From NCBI GenBank assembly GCA_903899985.1, contig CAIULL010000085.1:1-59739 (forward strand): 59,739 bases of DNA. The letters are read 5' to 3'. Position 1 is the first letter of the stretch, and every line of letters starts with the position of its first letter. The notes under the pieces were generated by a model. That model searched no databases and was not told where the DNA came from. It worked only from the letters and a program-made list of their open reading frames with translations. The position numbers and the translations under genes were made by a program. This stretch comes from an uncultured Schlesneria sp. (lineage in GTDB: Bacteria > Planctomycetota > Planctomycetia > Planctomycetales > Planctomycetaceae). This document shows positions 1-9,448 of the stretch, piece by piece.

Positions 1-761
1 GATTTTGAAGGTCGTTCCTGCAAAAAAATCACGATTGTTGGAGACAAAGAAATCCCCTGCCGAGATTTTCTTGCTCCTCCTTCTCCGTGACCTCTGCGCC
101 TCTGTGTTTCAAACTCTTCTTCTCCCTGTTGAAGGCGAGGCGAATACGAAGTTGGCCACGATTGGCCCGCTTCGAGATGCACGAAACCCTACAAAAAAGG
201 GAAGTTGGCCAACTTTGCCAACTTCCCTTTTGATGTCTCGTCGGGCCTTAGCGACTTGTGAGATGTGCCGTGTTGGCGCAGGTCAGGACGGGGAAGGGGG
301 ATCGGGATCAAACCTTTCCCTCGCAGCAGACGATGGGGGGCGAAGAAAGTCGTTTTTCGGTGGGAAGAATGGGCCTTAATGAGCCAACAGGACTTATGGG
401 ACAGGTGAGTGCAGAGTTCTGCACGGGCTTTTGACCTGGCAGATATCAATGGTCGGAAGACCCGCGCACAACGCGTCGTCGGAATTTGTATTGATCCCAT
501 GAATCCACAAGGATTTCCCGCTTCGATTCCCTGTGAACTTTGACGATCGCCGATAAGTAGAATGGAATGCAAGCGGTCTTCGCATGTTCGTACGGCAGAT
601 TCTGCCGGTTTTCGTGATCTGGTCGTACGTTCAACGGTGATTCTGAATGGGAGCTGAATTCGTTCATTCACCGGGAATTTCGGGGTCGCGTGGCATATGA
701 TTTAATACGTAGTCTGGTTTTTTGTTTTGCTCTTAGTTTCGAGTTGCATTGAGGATGTCTC
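1..761. other. Region without a supportable gene
   Basis: Open frames here on both strands are short, overlap one another and show no family motif, so I call none. The stretch at about 84-140 has a low-complexity phrase (cctctgcgcctctgtg and pyrimidine-rich flanks) that looks like extragenic repeat DNA rather than coding sequence. A strong hairpin sits at 195-231, listed separately. The right end carries the promoter and ribosome binding site of the PilM-like gene; GAGG at 751-754 lies seven bases before its ATG. Confidence 0.5.
195..231. terminator. Terminator-like hairpin, possibly bidirectional
   Basis: A perfect 15-bp inverted repeat (aaaagggaagttggc at 195-209, its complement at 217-231) encloses a 7-base loop. 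The A-run on the left arm and the T-run on the right arm would give U-tracts in either direction. It probably ends the gene lying left of the window; that gene is not visible, so the orientation is open. Confidence 0.65.
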
Positions 762-2258
762 ATGGCCGATTTGTTGGCCTTAAGTTGGGATCGACATCGA
801 CTGACCGGGATTGAGCTCTCGCCTGCGGCAGCGGGCGCGCGAGTTCTCGGTGCATTCAGCGTTGACTGGCCCGAGCAGCAACCGCCGACGACAGTCTGGT
901 TGCGTGAAACACTCAAGCGGTTTGGCGTGAACGCCAAACAAGTCTCGTTGGCACTTCCGCGAGAAGATGCCGTTTTGCGGCTGCTTGAGTTGCCCCAGGT
1001 TTCGGACGCGGAACTGCCAACACTCGTCCGTTTTCAAGCGGCTGCCCGATCGGCTCAATCAATCGACCAGTTGCTGTTGGATTACCTTCCTCTTCCGCTG
1101 CGCGAAGGAGTGGCTCAAAAGGAAGTCTGGCTGGCGACGGCACTACAAACGACGATCGATCCCATCAAGAAGCTGCTCGAAGAATCCGGGCTGGAACTGG
1201 TGCAACTGACGCTCAGTTCACTCTGCCTGACCGAATTGATCGCTCGCGCCGAAGCCCGCAAGTCGCTGGACGCTGCAGGGGCGAGTCTTGTCGTGTTGCG
1301 AGACCGGGCGCGGATGGAACTGGCGGTCGTTTCGCAGCGTCAATTGATAGCGGCTCATGCCGTCAGGTGGTCGTCGGTTGCCGATATTCCCCCCGTTTCG
1401 AAGATGCTGGCCGAGGTTTCTCGTGTGCTGGTCCAGGTCCAGGCATGGTTGCCGGAGGGAACACTTCAGCGGGCGTGGGTTATTGGTGACGATAACGACG
1501 TCGGAGAACTTCCTGCCGCGCTCGGTCAGCGGTGGAAGTGTCCGGTCGAGCGGTTTGACCCTTGGCGTGACAGCGGGATCTCGCTTGGTTCGGTGAAGCC
1601 GGAAGGTCCTTCTTCAGAATACTCGATCGCGGCGGGATTGGCTCTGATCCAGGGTGGTGCGCTGACTCCGAAGCTTGATCTGCTTCATCCTCGTCAACCA
1701 CCTCCGAAGCGAGACCCACGTAAACCCCTTTACGCCGCTGCAGCAGCAGCGGGGTTACTCGTCACGGCACTGGGGACGGGAGTTGTTCAGCAAAGTCTGG
1801 CCAGTTATGACGCCGAGATTGAGGCGACACTCAGTCGCGAAAATGTATTGAAACGGAATTTGAAGGAAGGTGAGCCAGTCTTTGTGGGAGCGAAAGCTCT
1901 GGACGAATGGCGAGCTCGCAGTACGAACCAGTTACAGCAGATGGCCGAGCTGTATCAGGTGATGAACGGGACCGAAAAGCTGGTGATCTCGGACTACAAA
2001 TTTGATCCAAGCATTGGTGAGGCTGTCGCCAAGCTGACTGGATTCGGTAATGCACGGACTCGTTTTGATGCCGAGCAGATGCTGGCTCGACTGGCAGACT
2101 TGCCGAAATTCCGGAACGGGATTCGTCCGAAACCGATAACAGCAAGTCGTGACGGCGATTATGCGAGTCGATTTGAACTCGACATGGATTTGATTCCGCC
2201 GAGTGGTAAAAACGCGGCTGCCGCCAAACCTAAAACGCAAACTCCCGGTTCAAAGTAG
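762..2258 (+). CDS. PilM/GspL-like protein with C-terminal PilN-like membrane segment
   Basis: 498 residues. The N-terminal 300 residues resemble the actin-like PilM/GspL cytoplasmic domain: an opening LLALSWD strand, then a SLALPREDAVLRLLELP segment followed by a region of the VRFQAAARSAQ type, as in PilM proteins. A single membrane segment follows at about residues 322-341 (YAAAAAAGLLVTALGTG), then a coiled-coil stretch and a roughly 150-residue periplasmic part as in PilN or the GspL C-terminus. PilM and PilN are therefore probably fused here. The role would be the inner-membrane alignment complex linking the assembly ATPase to the envelope parts of a type IV pilus or type II secretion machine. 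The next gene starts three bases after its stop. The start is supported by GAGG seven bases upstream. The assignment rests on architecture and short motifs; a plain hypothetical protein is the alternative. Confidence 0.7.
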   Translation: MADLLALSWDRHRLTGIELSPAAAGARVLGAFSVDWPEQQPPTTVWLRETLKRFGVNAKQVSLALPREDAVLRLLELPQVSDAELPTLVRFQAAARSAQSIDQLLLDYLPLPLREGVAQKEVWLATALQTTIDPIKKLLEESGLELVQLTLSSLCLTELIARAEARKSLDAAGASLVVLRDRARMELAVVSQRQLIAAHAVRWSSVADIPPVSKMLAEVSRVLVQVQAWLPEGTLQRAWVIGDDNDVGELPAALGQRWKCPVERFDPWRDSGISLGSVKPEGPSSEYSIAAGLALIQGGALTPKLDLLHPRQPPPKRDPRKPLYAAAAAAGLLVTALGTGVVQQSLASYDAEIEATLSRENVLKRNLKEGEPVFVGAKALDEWRARSTNQLQQMAELYQVMNGTEKLVISDYKFDPSIGEAVAKLTGFGNARTRFDAEQMLARLADLPKFRNGIRPKPITASRDGDYASRFELDMDLIPPSGKNAAAAKPKTQTPGSK

Positions 2259-2261
2259 TGA

Positions 2262-3983
2262 ATGATGCAACGTCGCGAACAAATCATCCTGGGTGTGTTG
2301 CTTGCCACTGTCGTGACTTGGCAGGGTGGTGGCTGGGTCGCGTCTGCGGTCCTTGATCCCTTTCAAACTCGCAGTGACACGCTCGCGCGATTGAAGAAGT
2401 CGGTCAAGGAAAAGGAAGATCAGGAATTGATGCTGGTTCGGGCCAAGAAGTCTTTGGCCGATGCGAAGTTAATCAGCCTTCCTCCTGATCCCGGAAAGTC
2501 AAAGCGGCCGGATGCGTTGAACGCTCAACGATTATACCTTGAATGGGTGACGGATCTGGCTCAGTTGTGTGAGATCGAGGATCCGAAAGTGACCCCCGAT
2601 CAGAGGATTGTCCGCGGGAACGATTTCGTTTCCGTCGCGGTCAAACTGGAAATGGACGCCCGGTACGAACAACTGGTTCGGTTTCTCGACTTGTTCTACC
2701 GTACCAATCTTCTGCACCGCGTTACGTCGCTGCACGTTTCGACGAAAGAATTTGAAGGTGATCCATTTCTCAGGGTGACGCTTCAAGCAGAAGGCTTGGC
2801 GCTGATTGATGCTCCGCCACGTCGAACGCTCTTTCCGCAGACGAACCTTGCCGCAGATGTTGCTGAAGACGACACGACCATCCAGGTGACCGAATTGGAA
2901 GGTTTTCCCAAGAAGCCTGGATTTCGCATTCAAATCAAGAACGAATTCCTGAACGTGACAGAAATCGAGGGCCAGACCTGGACCGTTGTTCGAGGAGTGA
3001 ATCGAACGGTACCGGCATCCCATACCACGGGGACACAGGTTGAGCACGTGCCGCTGAAGCCGGATCAACCCGATCGGACATTGGAAGAGTTCGCTGAACT
3101 GATTGCGACGAACATCTTCGTGAAGCCGGCTCCCCCGTATAAATTGAAGCTGGCCCCGTTGGCTGATAAGCCATTTGTTCGTAGTAAGCCAATCGAATTC
3201 ACGATTGCAGCTTTGGGCTATGACACGTTGAAAGGGAAGCCGGTATTTTCACTTGCTGGAACGCCGCCTGCTGACTTGAAGTTGGACAAATCTGGTAAAT
3301 TGACCTGGAAGCCGGGTCCGGATGTCAAACCGGACAAATACCCTGTTGAGATTGAGGTGCGGCATCCGTCTGCTCCGGAAGGTTGTTTGAAAGAGACGAT
3401 TACGATCCGCCTCAAGGAAGGGACTTCCGCTCCGAAGCTCGTTGCGGCCAAGCCACCGGTGGTGTATCTCAATCGCGACTGGAGTTTTCGGCCGGAAATT
3501 GCAGCGGGCGATTCACCATTGCCTCAGTTCCGCTGGAAGCTTGGTAGCCAATCGCCTGAAGGATTAACGATCGATGAGAAGTCAGGCGAATTAAAGTGGA
3601 CTCCGGGGGATACTATTCCACCGGGCGAGACGATTGTCCCTTTGGTTGTCACCGACTCGGACACGCCACCTCAGTCGACAACTCTCTCTCTCAAGCTTGA
3701 CGTCCAGGATGACGAAGCGGAATTCACTCGGTTAGATACCATCTTCATCGTCGGCCAGAAGAAACTCGCCTTCTTTTTCGACGCATCGAAAAACAAGCGG
3801 ACAGAGCTGCATGAAGGGGACGAATTTACCGTTGGTGATCTCACGGGGACCGTAAAACAGATTCGTCAAAAGCAGATTCTTGTTGCGATCGGAAAACGCG
3901 AGGTTCGGTTGAGGACTGGCCAATCGTTGCGAGAGGCGCTGACAACCGTTGTGACGCGAGACGAGACTAACTCTTCGCGTTGA
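2262..3983 (+). CDS. PilO/GspM-like protein with IG-like and PilP-like domains
   Basis: 573 residues. A membrane segment at about 7-27 is followed by a coiled coil (LARLKKSVKEKEDQELMLVR) and an alpha/beta part to about residue 185, which is the layout of PilO/GspM. Residues about 190-262 form a small domain with the pattern RIQIKNEFLNVTE...WTVVRGVNRT, which I cannot name. Residues about 313-482 look like two putative IG/cadherin-like repeats (He_PIG type; SGKLTWKPG and SGELKWTPG are the repeated turns). The C-terminal 70 residues (LHEGDEFTVGDLTGTVKQI, then VRLRTGQSL) resemble the beta-rich homology region of PilP/GspC. It is probably the periplasmic partner of the upstream PilM/N-like protein, with which it forms a tight pair. 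The PilP resemblance is my inference and the weaker part. Confidence 0.6.
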   Translation: MMQRREQIILGVLLATVVTWQGGGWVASAVLDPFQTRSDTLARLKKSVKEKEDQELMLVRAKKSLADAKLISLPPDPGKSKRPDALNAQRLYLEWVTDLAQLCEIEDPKVTPDQRIVRGNDFVSVAVKLEMDARYEQLVRFLDLFYRTNLLHRVTSLHVSTKEFEGDPFLRVTLQAEGLALIDAPPRRTLFPQTNLAADVAEDDTTIQVTELEGFPKKPGFRIQIKNEFLNVTEIEGQTWTVVRGVNRTVPASHTTGTQVEHVPLKPDQPDRTLEEFAELIATNIFVKPAPPYKLKLAPLADKPFVRSKPIEFTIAALGYDTLKGKPVFSLAGTPPADLKLDKSGKLTWKPGPDVKPDKYPVEIEVRHPSAPEGCLKETITIRLKEGTSAPKLVAAKPPVVYLNRDWSFRPEIAAGDSPLPQFRWKLGSQSPEGLTIDEKSGELKWTPGDTIPPGETIVPLVVTDSDTPPQSTTLSLKLDVQDDEAEFTRLDTIFIVGQKKLAFFFDASKNKRTELHEGDEFTVGDLTGTVKQIRQKQILVAIGKREVRLRTGQSLREALTTVVTRDETNSSR

Positions 3984-4142
3984 CGTCCCCTTGGTCGATA
4001 CGCCACAATACATCAAGCCTGCCTAATACGTCCCGCCAGGAATTTGCCCTCAACAGTGTCGTATGGATTTTTGATGACGGCTTCGCCTCACGGAGGAGCT
4101 GGTTCTGGTCAACGATTCATGCTGCAGTGACACAGGTTAGCC

Positions 4143-5552
4143 ATGATGGTCCCCACCAGTTCGTTAACGTCGTTTCCGCTTTCGTCGTCGTTGTTCGCCA
4201 GGCGAACATTGCTACAGGCGAGCCTGTTTGGGTCGGCAGGCTGGGGATCCGCTGAGGTTCTTCGGGCGAACGAGTCATCGTCGGCGGGTCAGCTTGCCGT
4301 GGCGAATGGTTTTGGCCGGGCAAAACAGTGTTTGCTGTTGTTCATGTGGGGCGGGCCGAGTCAGATTGATACTTTTGACCCGAAGCCGCTTGCCCCCGAC
4401 ACGATTCGCGGCCCGTTCAAGCCGATTGCGACAAATGTTCCCGGCATCGATTTTTCCGAGAATTTCCGGATGCTGTCGCAACGAGCCGACAAGCTGGCGG
4501 TGATCCGGTCGCTGGGACATGACGATCCGGCTCATCTGTCGAGCGGGCACACAACTTTGACCGGTCATCTTCCCCCGACAATTAAAAGCGATGCGGCTCC
4601 ACCAAGTGATCGTGATACGCCTCATATCGGCTGCGTGATGTCGAAGCTGCGGCCATCGCTGGGAGCATTGCCATCGTTCGTGACACTTCCCTGGCTGGCA
4701 TTCCATCCGGCGGCTCCTGGCGGGCAGGCGCCGGGACAGCATTCCGGCTGGCTGGGTCGCCAGTACGACCCCTTGCTGGTCTCGGGCGATCCGAATTCAC
4801 CAGGCTGGCAAGTTCCTTCATTATCACTGATTGAAGGGCAGTCGCCGGACCGGTTGCTTCGTCGACAGCATTTGCTCGCATCAATTGATGCTCAGCGTCG
4901 ACTTGTTGACACGAACGCGCAATCTGAACGCCTTTCGGCTCAACAACAGCAGGCCTGTGGTTTATTGACTTCCCCCTCAGTCCGTCGGGCATTCGATCTC
5001 GAACAGGAGACCTCCGAAACGCGAGATCGGTATGGACGAAACACTCATGGTCAATGTGTCCTGCTCGCCAAACGTTTGCTTGATCAGGGTGTCCCGTTCG
5101 TTTCGGTGAATTGGCAAAACGACGGGCAGAACTTCTGGGACACGCATTCCAATAACTTCAATCGACTGAAGGACGACTTGATTCCGCCTGCGGATCGTGC
5201 GTTGAGTGCCGTGCTGGATGATCTTGCCGCATCAGGGCGTCTGGATGAAACTCTGGTGGTGTGGGTTGGCGAGTTTGGTCGTGGCCCGGTGATCAATGGA
5301 AGTGCCGGGCGGGAGCATCATCCGTACTGTTATAGCGGCCTGATGGCAGGGGGCGGTGTGAGGGGCGGTCAGATCTATGGAGCGAGTGACAAACGGGGTG
5401 CTTACCCGAGCGAAAACCCGATCTCGCCGCATGATCTTGTGGCCACGATGTATGATGCTCTGGGTGTTTCGCCGGAACTCGTCCTTTACGATTCGCTGAA
5501 TCGTCCTCATCAGCTGCTTGCGGGGCGACCGGTTCAGCAGCTTTTCGCCTGA
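4143..5552 (+). CDS. DUF1501 family exported protein (Tat signal)
   Basis: 469 residues. The N-terminus carries a twin-arginine signal (ARRTLLQASLFG) ending near residue 40, so export through Tat to the periplasm is likely. The body has the DUF1501 signatures: LLLFMWGGPSQIDTFDPKP, a QRADKLAVIRSL segment, DTHSNNFNRLKDDLIPPADRALSAVLDDL and VVWVGEFGRGPVIN...GREHH. DUF1501 belongs to the alkaline-phosphatase/sulfatase fold and is greatly expanded in planctomycetes, usually beside cytochrome-c-domain DUF1549/DUF1553 proteins; none is next to this copy. The enzymatic role is unknown. A second ATG lies one codon downstream. It follows the PilO-like gene by about 160 bp, so it is probably a separate unit. 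Confidence 0.85.
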   Translation: MMVPTSSLTSFPLSSSLFARRTLLQASLFGSAGWGSAEVLRANESSSAGQLAVANGFGRAKQCLLLFMWGGPSQIDTFDPKPLAPDTIRGPFKPIATNVPGIDFSENFRMLSQRADKLAVIRSLGHDDPAHLSSGHTTLTGHLPPTIKSDAAPPSDRDTPHIGCVMSKLRPSLGALPSFVTLPWLAFHPAAPGGQAPGQHSGWLGRQYDPLLVSGDPNSPGWQVPSLSLIEGQSPDRLLRRQHLLASIDAQRRLVDTNAQSERLSAQQQQACGLLTSPSVRRAFDLEQETSETRDRYGRNTHGQCVLLAKRLLDQGVPFVSVNWQNDGQNFWDTHSNNFNRLKDDLIPPADRALSAVLDDLAASGRLDETLVVWVGEFGRGPVINGSAGREHHPYCYSGLMAGGGVRGGQIYGASDKRGAYPSENPISPHDLVATMYDALGVSPELVLYDSLNRPHQLLAGRPVQQLFA

Positions 5553-5647
5553 TCGTTCCCTGCCGGACACTTGCATCCCTGCCGGATGGAACCCAAGATA
5601 ACGGTTCAACGAGTTTCTCGTCTTCACGACCACCAGGATGATGCACC

Positions 5648-6856
5648 ATGAAAAAGACTCCGTTTCAACGGCTGGCGACAGGGTTGTTGCTCAGTGGCTG
5701 GCTGACCGTAATCGGGTGTGAGGGAAAAGTGATGAAACCCGCCGCTCCCAATGCTCATGCCGGCAATCCAACTAAGGCTCACGAAACTAACTCTGCGGAA
5801 GAACCAATGCTCACCGTTCAAAGCGAACCGTTCGGTCAGACCGAAGATGGCAATGAAATCACATCCTTCAGCCTGCGTAACCGCAGCGGAATGAAAGTCA
5901 GTCTGATCAACCGAGGTGGAATTCTCACGTCTGTCGAAGTCCCTGATCGTGATGGTAAGCTTGCCAACGTGACACTGCACTTCGATAGCCCGGCGGCCTA
6001 CCTGGTCAACGGTCCCTATTTCGGGGGAATTTGTGGTCGATATGCCAATCGTATCGCGAAAGGGAAGTTCGCGATCGATGGCGAACAGTACGAGCTGGCG
6101 GTCAACAACGGTGACAATCATCTGCATGGTGGCAAAGAGCACTTCATGAAGAAGCTTTGGAAGGCCGAGCCATTCTCGGATGATAAGGTGGCCGGAGTTA
6201 AGCTGACGTACACGAGTCCCGATGGCGAAGAAGGTTTTCCCGGATCGCTCAAAACCGTGGTGACCTATTCGCTGAACGATAACAACGAACTGACGCTCGA
6301 CTACGAAGCAACGGTCGACGCAAAGCCGACGGTGCTTAACCTGACCAACCATGCCTATTGGAACCTGGCAGGTGCCGCCAATGGGACCGTTGTTGATCAC
6401 GAATTGACGCTCTTCTGTGATAAGTATCTTCCCGTGGATGAAGGTTCGATCCCGACCGGGGAACTTGCTGCTGTTGCCGGAACGTGCATGGACTTTACGA
6501 AGCCTGTCGCCATCGGGGCACGAATCGATCAACCGGTCAATGGGGGTGGCGGCTACGATCACTGTTACGTCGTCAACGGCAAACCAGGCCAGCTTCGCCC
6601 GACGGCGAAGATTGTCGAACCGAAATCCGGTCGCGTGATGGAGATCTCAACGACCGAGCCTGGCGTTCAGCTCTACACGGGAAATCACCTTGCCGGGACT
6701 CCGGAAACTGGCAACGCCGTCAAACACGGAGCCTTCTGCCTGGAGACGCAACATTTCCCGGATTCACCGAATCGCCCTGAGTTTCCTACGACGCGATTGA
6801 ATCCCGGTGAGACTTACCATCAGAAGACCGTCCACAAGTTTTCTGTTGCGAAATAG
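5648..6856 (+). CDS. galM: Aldose 1-epimerase, predicted lipoprotein
   Basis: 402 residues. Mutarotase of the GalM family, interconverting alpha and beta anomers of hexoses. Family landmarks are present: GRYANRIAKGKF, the catalytic-type histidines in DNHLHGG and NLTNHAYWNLAG, and the acidic residue in FCLETQHFPDSPNRPEFP near the C-terminus. Unlike cytoplasmic GalM (about 340 residues), it starts with a hydrophobic leader ending in VIGC, a lipobox with Cys24, followed by a 30-residue linker, so it is predicted to be lipid-anchored outside the inner membrane. It would act on sugars taken up or released in the periplasm. It sits about 95 bp after the DUF1501 gene on the same strand. Confidence 0.92.
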   Translation: MKKTPFQRLATGLLLSGWLTVIGCEGKVMKPAAPNAHAGNPTKAHETNSAEEPMLTVQSEPFGQTEDGNEITSFSLRNRSGMKVSLINRGGILTSVEVPDRDGKLANVTLHFDSPAAYLVNGPYFGGICGRYANRIAKGKFAIDGEQYELAVNNGDNHLHGGKEHFMKKLWKAEPFSDDKVAGVKLTYTSPDGEEGFPGSLKTVVTYSLNDNNELTLDYEATVDAKPTVLNLTNHAYWNLAGAANGTVVDHELTLFCDKYLPVDEGSIPTGELAAVAGTCMDFTKPVAIGARIDQPVNGGGGYDHCYVVNGKPGQLRPTAKIVEPKSGRVMEISTTEPGVQLYTGNHLAGTPETGNAVKHGAFCLETQHFPDSPNRPEFPTTRLNPGETYHQKTVHKFSVAK

Positions 6857-7030
6857 GCTGGCCTGGTTTTCCTGAGTTAAAAGGATGTTTTGTACTGGTC
6901 ACCAGCATGAGCCAACTTGCGGATTTTGGTTGCTTGATGTGCGTGGGCAGGTAAGACACGCTTACGCATGCATGTGGCTCAGGCATGTGCAGACGGATTG
7001 CAGTTCGTTCGAAAGAGAGACGCCACAACG

Positions 7031-7942
7031 ATGTTCTATATTGACCCTCATATTCACATGGTGTCTCGAACGACTGACGACTACGAATCCATGGCGGCGG
7101 CCGGTGTCAGGGCGATCATCGAACCTGCGTTCTGGCAGGGTCAGCCGCGAACGGAGGTTGGTTCGTTCAAGGACTATTTTTCGAGCCTTGTGGGGTTCGA
7201 ACGCTTTCGGGCCGCTCAATTCGGGATTCGTCATTACTGCACGATTGGTCTCAATTCCAAGGAAGCGAACAACGAGCCTCTCGCCGAACAGGTGATGGAT
7301 CTGCTTCCCCTGTTTGCCACCAAAGAGGGGGTCGTGGCGATTGGCGAAATTGGTTATGACGACCAGACCGCAACGGAGGAAAAATTCTTGCGGCTGCAGC
7401 TTGAACTGGCAAAAGAGGTCGCTTTGCCGGTTCTGATCCATACCCCTCACCGGAACAAAAAGCAGGGGACGTATCGTACGATGGACGTCATCGAAGAGCA
7501 TGGAATTGCTCCTCACATGGTCATCATCGACCACAATAACGAAGAAACCTATCGGGAGGTTCTGGATCGGGGTTACTGGTGTGGCTTTACGATCTATCCA
7601 GGTACCAAGATGGGTAATGCGAGGATGGTCGATATTTTGAAAGTCGCGGGAGCCGATCGAGTGATCGTTGACAGTTCTGCCGACTGGGGAAAGTCAGACG
7701 TCCTGGCCGTTCCCAAGACTGCGAAGCTCGCCGAAGAGCGGGGTATTCCGCTCGAACAAATTGAACTCGCTTGTTACAAAAATGCGTTGACGGCGTATGC
7801 TCAAAGTGGGCAATTTCAAGAATCAGACTGGTTGAATCCGATTCCAATCGATCAGAGAACGCTGTTCAAGGGGAACAGTGTTCTTCGCGGAGGACAGACT
7901 CCACGGGTTGACGAACCGGGTTCAGAGAACATTATCCAATAA
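7031..7942 (+). CDS. TatD-family metal-dependent hydrolase
   Basis: About 303 residues from the chosen ATG, which begins MFYIDPHIHM so that the metal-binding HxH pair is at the very N-terminus, as in TatD/amidohydrolase TIM barrels. Further metal-site motifs are AIGEIGYD (Glu), VLIHTPH (His), VIIDHN (His) and VIVDSSADWG (Asp). The variant opening HMVSRTTDDYESM and the PHR...YRTMDVIEEHG stretch place it with the subgroup also found in ebo-type clusters rather than with classical DNase TatD; the substrate is unknown. An in-frame upstream ATG at 6968 would add 21 residues without domain character, so I reject it. The DHPS-like gene follows after 62 bp on the same strand and may be co-transcribed. 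Confidence 0.8.
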   Translation: MFYIDPHIHMVSRTTDDYESMAAAGVRAIIEPAFWQGQPRTEVGSFKDYFSSLVGFERFRAAQFGIRHYCTIGLNSKEANNEPLAEQVMDLLPLFATKEGVVAIGEIGYDDQTATEEKFLRLQLELAKEVALPVLIHTPHRNKKQGTYRTMDVIEEHGIAPHMVIIDHNNEETYREVLDRGYWCGFTIYPGTKMGNARMVDILKVAGADRVIVDSSADWGKSDVLAVPKTAKLAEERGIPLEQIELACYKNALTAYAQSGQFQESDWLNPIPIDQRTLFKGNSVLRGGQTPRVDEPGSENIIQ

Positions 7943-8004
7943 TCAAACCAAGGACGAGCGACTCTCAATTGGGTCGGCACGACCTCGGTCAGTAGTCTTC
8001 CAGT

Positions 8005-9417
8005 ATGTCGCGCGAACGAATACTTTTTGTGACAGGTCGCCTGGCGGAACCGTCGCTGAAAGAAGTGTTGCGACCATTAGCTGAACGAGTCGGCTTTGAA
8101 TATGAGATCCTGGTGCTCGGGATCTCGGTCGCGGCCTTGATGCACGTTGACTGGGTGAAGCGAAAGCTTGTGGTTCCGGAGGGGATCAGTCGAATTATCC
8201 TGCCGGGCTGGTGTGGTGGGGATCTTTCGATATTGTCTGCTCATTTTGGCGTTCCATTCACCCTTGGGCCAAAAGATCTGTTTGATCTCCCGGAATTCTT
8301 TGGACGTGGCGGTCGGCCTCCTCCATCGCTGGTCGACTATTCCATCGAAATCCTGGCCGAGATCAATCACGCACCGCGACTTTCCGCCGAAGAACTTTTG
8401 CGCCAGGCGAATATGTACCGTCAATCAGGGGCGGATGTGATCGATCTCGGTTGTATTCCTGGTGAGTCATGGACCGGGATCAACCAGGCTGTCAAGCAGT
8501 TGAAATTGGACGGTTTTCGAGTTTCCGTCGATAGTTTTGAGCAGTCGGAAGTTGAAGCTGCCGTTGAGGCTGGAGCTGAACTCGTTCTGAGTTGTAATGG
8601 TTCCAACGTTTCCTGGGCCTGCGAACTGCCGGTTGAGTTCGTCGTCATACCTGACGAGGTACGAGATCTTGGCTCTTGGGACGCCACATGTGCCCGGCTC
8701 AGGGAATCCAACCGAAGTTTCAGGTTTGATCCCGTGCTCGAGCCAATCGGTTTTGGCTTTGCCGCATCTCTTCAGCGATACTATGAAACGCGTCGACGTG
8801 ATCCATCCGCTTCCATGATGATGGGGGTCGGTAATTTGACGGAGTTGACTGAAGTCGACAGTGCGGGGATCAATTTTTTGCTGGCAGCGATTTGCGAAGA
8901 GCTGCGGATTGGAAGTGTACTGACGACGGAAGTGATCAATTGGGGGCGATCGGCGGTCCGCGAATTTGATCTTGCTCGCCGTCTTGTTCGGCATAGCATC
9001 GAGAATCGAGTTCTTCCAAAACATCTGGGAGGACAGCTTGTGATGCTCCGTGATCCGCGGCTTCGTGCCATTGGTGAGGACGGATTGCGTCAACTCGCGG
9101 GTCGACTGACCGATCCTAACTTCCGTATTTTCGCAGAAGGTGGGGAGATCCATCTCATGAACCGCGATGGCTACTGGCACGGTTCTGACCCTTATGAGGT
9201 CTTCGATCGGATGATTGCCTCTGTTGGCTCATTAACTGCGGAGCACGCGTTTTACCTTGGAATGGAATTGAACAAGGCGAGAACCGCGATGACTCTTGGC
9301 AAACAATACATTCAGGACGAGTCCCTTCGGTGGGGGTTTCTCACCGTTGACGAAATCAGTGCACTCAAGCGTCGGAAGCATCGAACAGGCGAATCAGATG
9401 TGACCGAAAATCCATGA
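8005..9417 (+). CDS. Dihydropteroate synthase-like protein (DUF6513 type)
   Basis: 470 residues. The N-terminal 110 residues (ERILFVTGRLAEPSLKEVL...LPGWCGGD) form the domain typical of DUF6513 proteins. A pterin-binding TIM barrel follows, in which GADVIDLGCIPGESW replaces the DHPS strand with its ExxRPG loop, RVSVDSF corresponds to the SxDT strand, and FDPVLEPIGFGF and MMGVGNLTELTEVDSAGIN are family hallmarks. Relatives (TIGR00284 group) occur in methanogens and in bacteria with tetrahydromethanopterin-linked C1 metabolism, which includes many planctomycetes. A role in methanopterin synthesis or use is therefore plausible but inferred. It is not a normal FolP: it is much longer and the ExxRP loop is altered. 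The gene is convergent with the chorismate mutase gene, with 31 bp between the stops. Confidence 0.8.
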   Translation: MSRERILFVTGRLAEPSLKEVLRPLAERVGFEYEILVLGISVAALMHVDWVKRKLVVPEGISRIILPGWCGGDLSILSAHFGVPFTLGPKDLFDLPEFFGRGGRPPPSLVDYSIEILAEINHAPRLSAEELLRQANMYRQSGADVIDLGCIPGESWTGINQAVKQLKLDGFRVSVDSFEQSEVEAAVEAGAELVLSCNGSNVSWACELPVEFVVIPDEVRDLGSWDATCARLRESNRSFRFDPVLEPIGFGFAASLQRYYETRRRDPSASMMMGVGNLTELTEVDSAGINFLLAAICEELRIGSVLTTEVINWGRSAVREFDLARRLVRHSIENRVLPKHLGGQLVMLRDPRLRAIGEDGLRQLAGRLTDPNFRIFAEGGEIHLMNRDGYWHGSDPYEVFDRMIASVGSLTAEHAFYLGMELNKARTAMTLGKQYIQDESLRWGFLTVDEISALKRRKHRTGESDVTENP

Positions 9418-9448
9418 CGATTCCCGTTGTCGATTCATTGTGCGCTGG

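Noticed and set aside
5-379. 124-codon plus-strand frame at the left edge
   Set aside because: It crosses a low-complexity repeat and a perfect terminator hairpin and has no protein motif.
189-671. 160-codon minus-strand frame
   Set aside because: Arg/Ser/His-rich chance composition, includes the terminator arm, no ribosome binding site or family motif.
5624-6562. 312-codon frame opposite the aldose epimerase gene
   Set aside because: Antisense shadow; the plus-strand product carries all GalM catalytic motifs.
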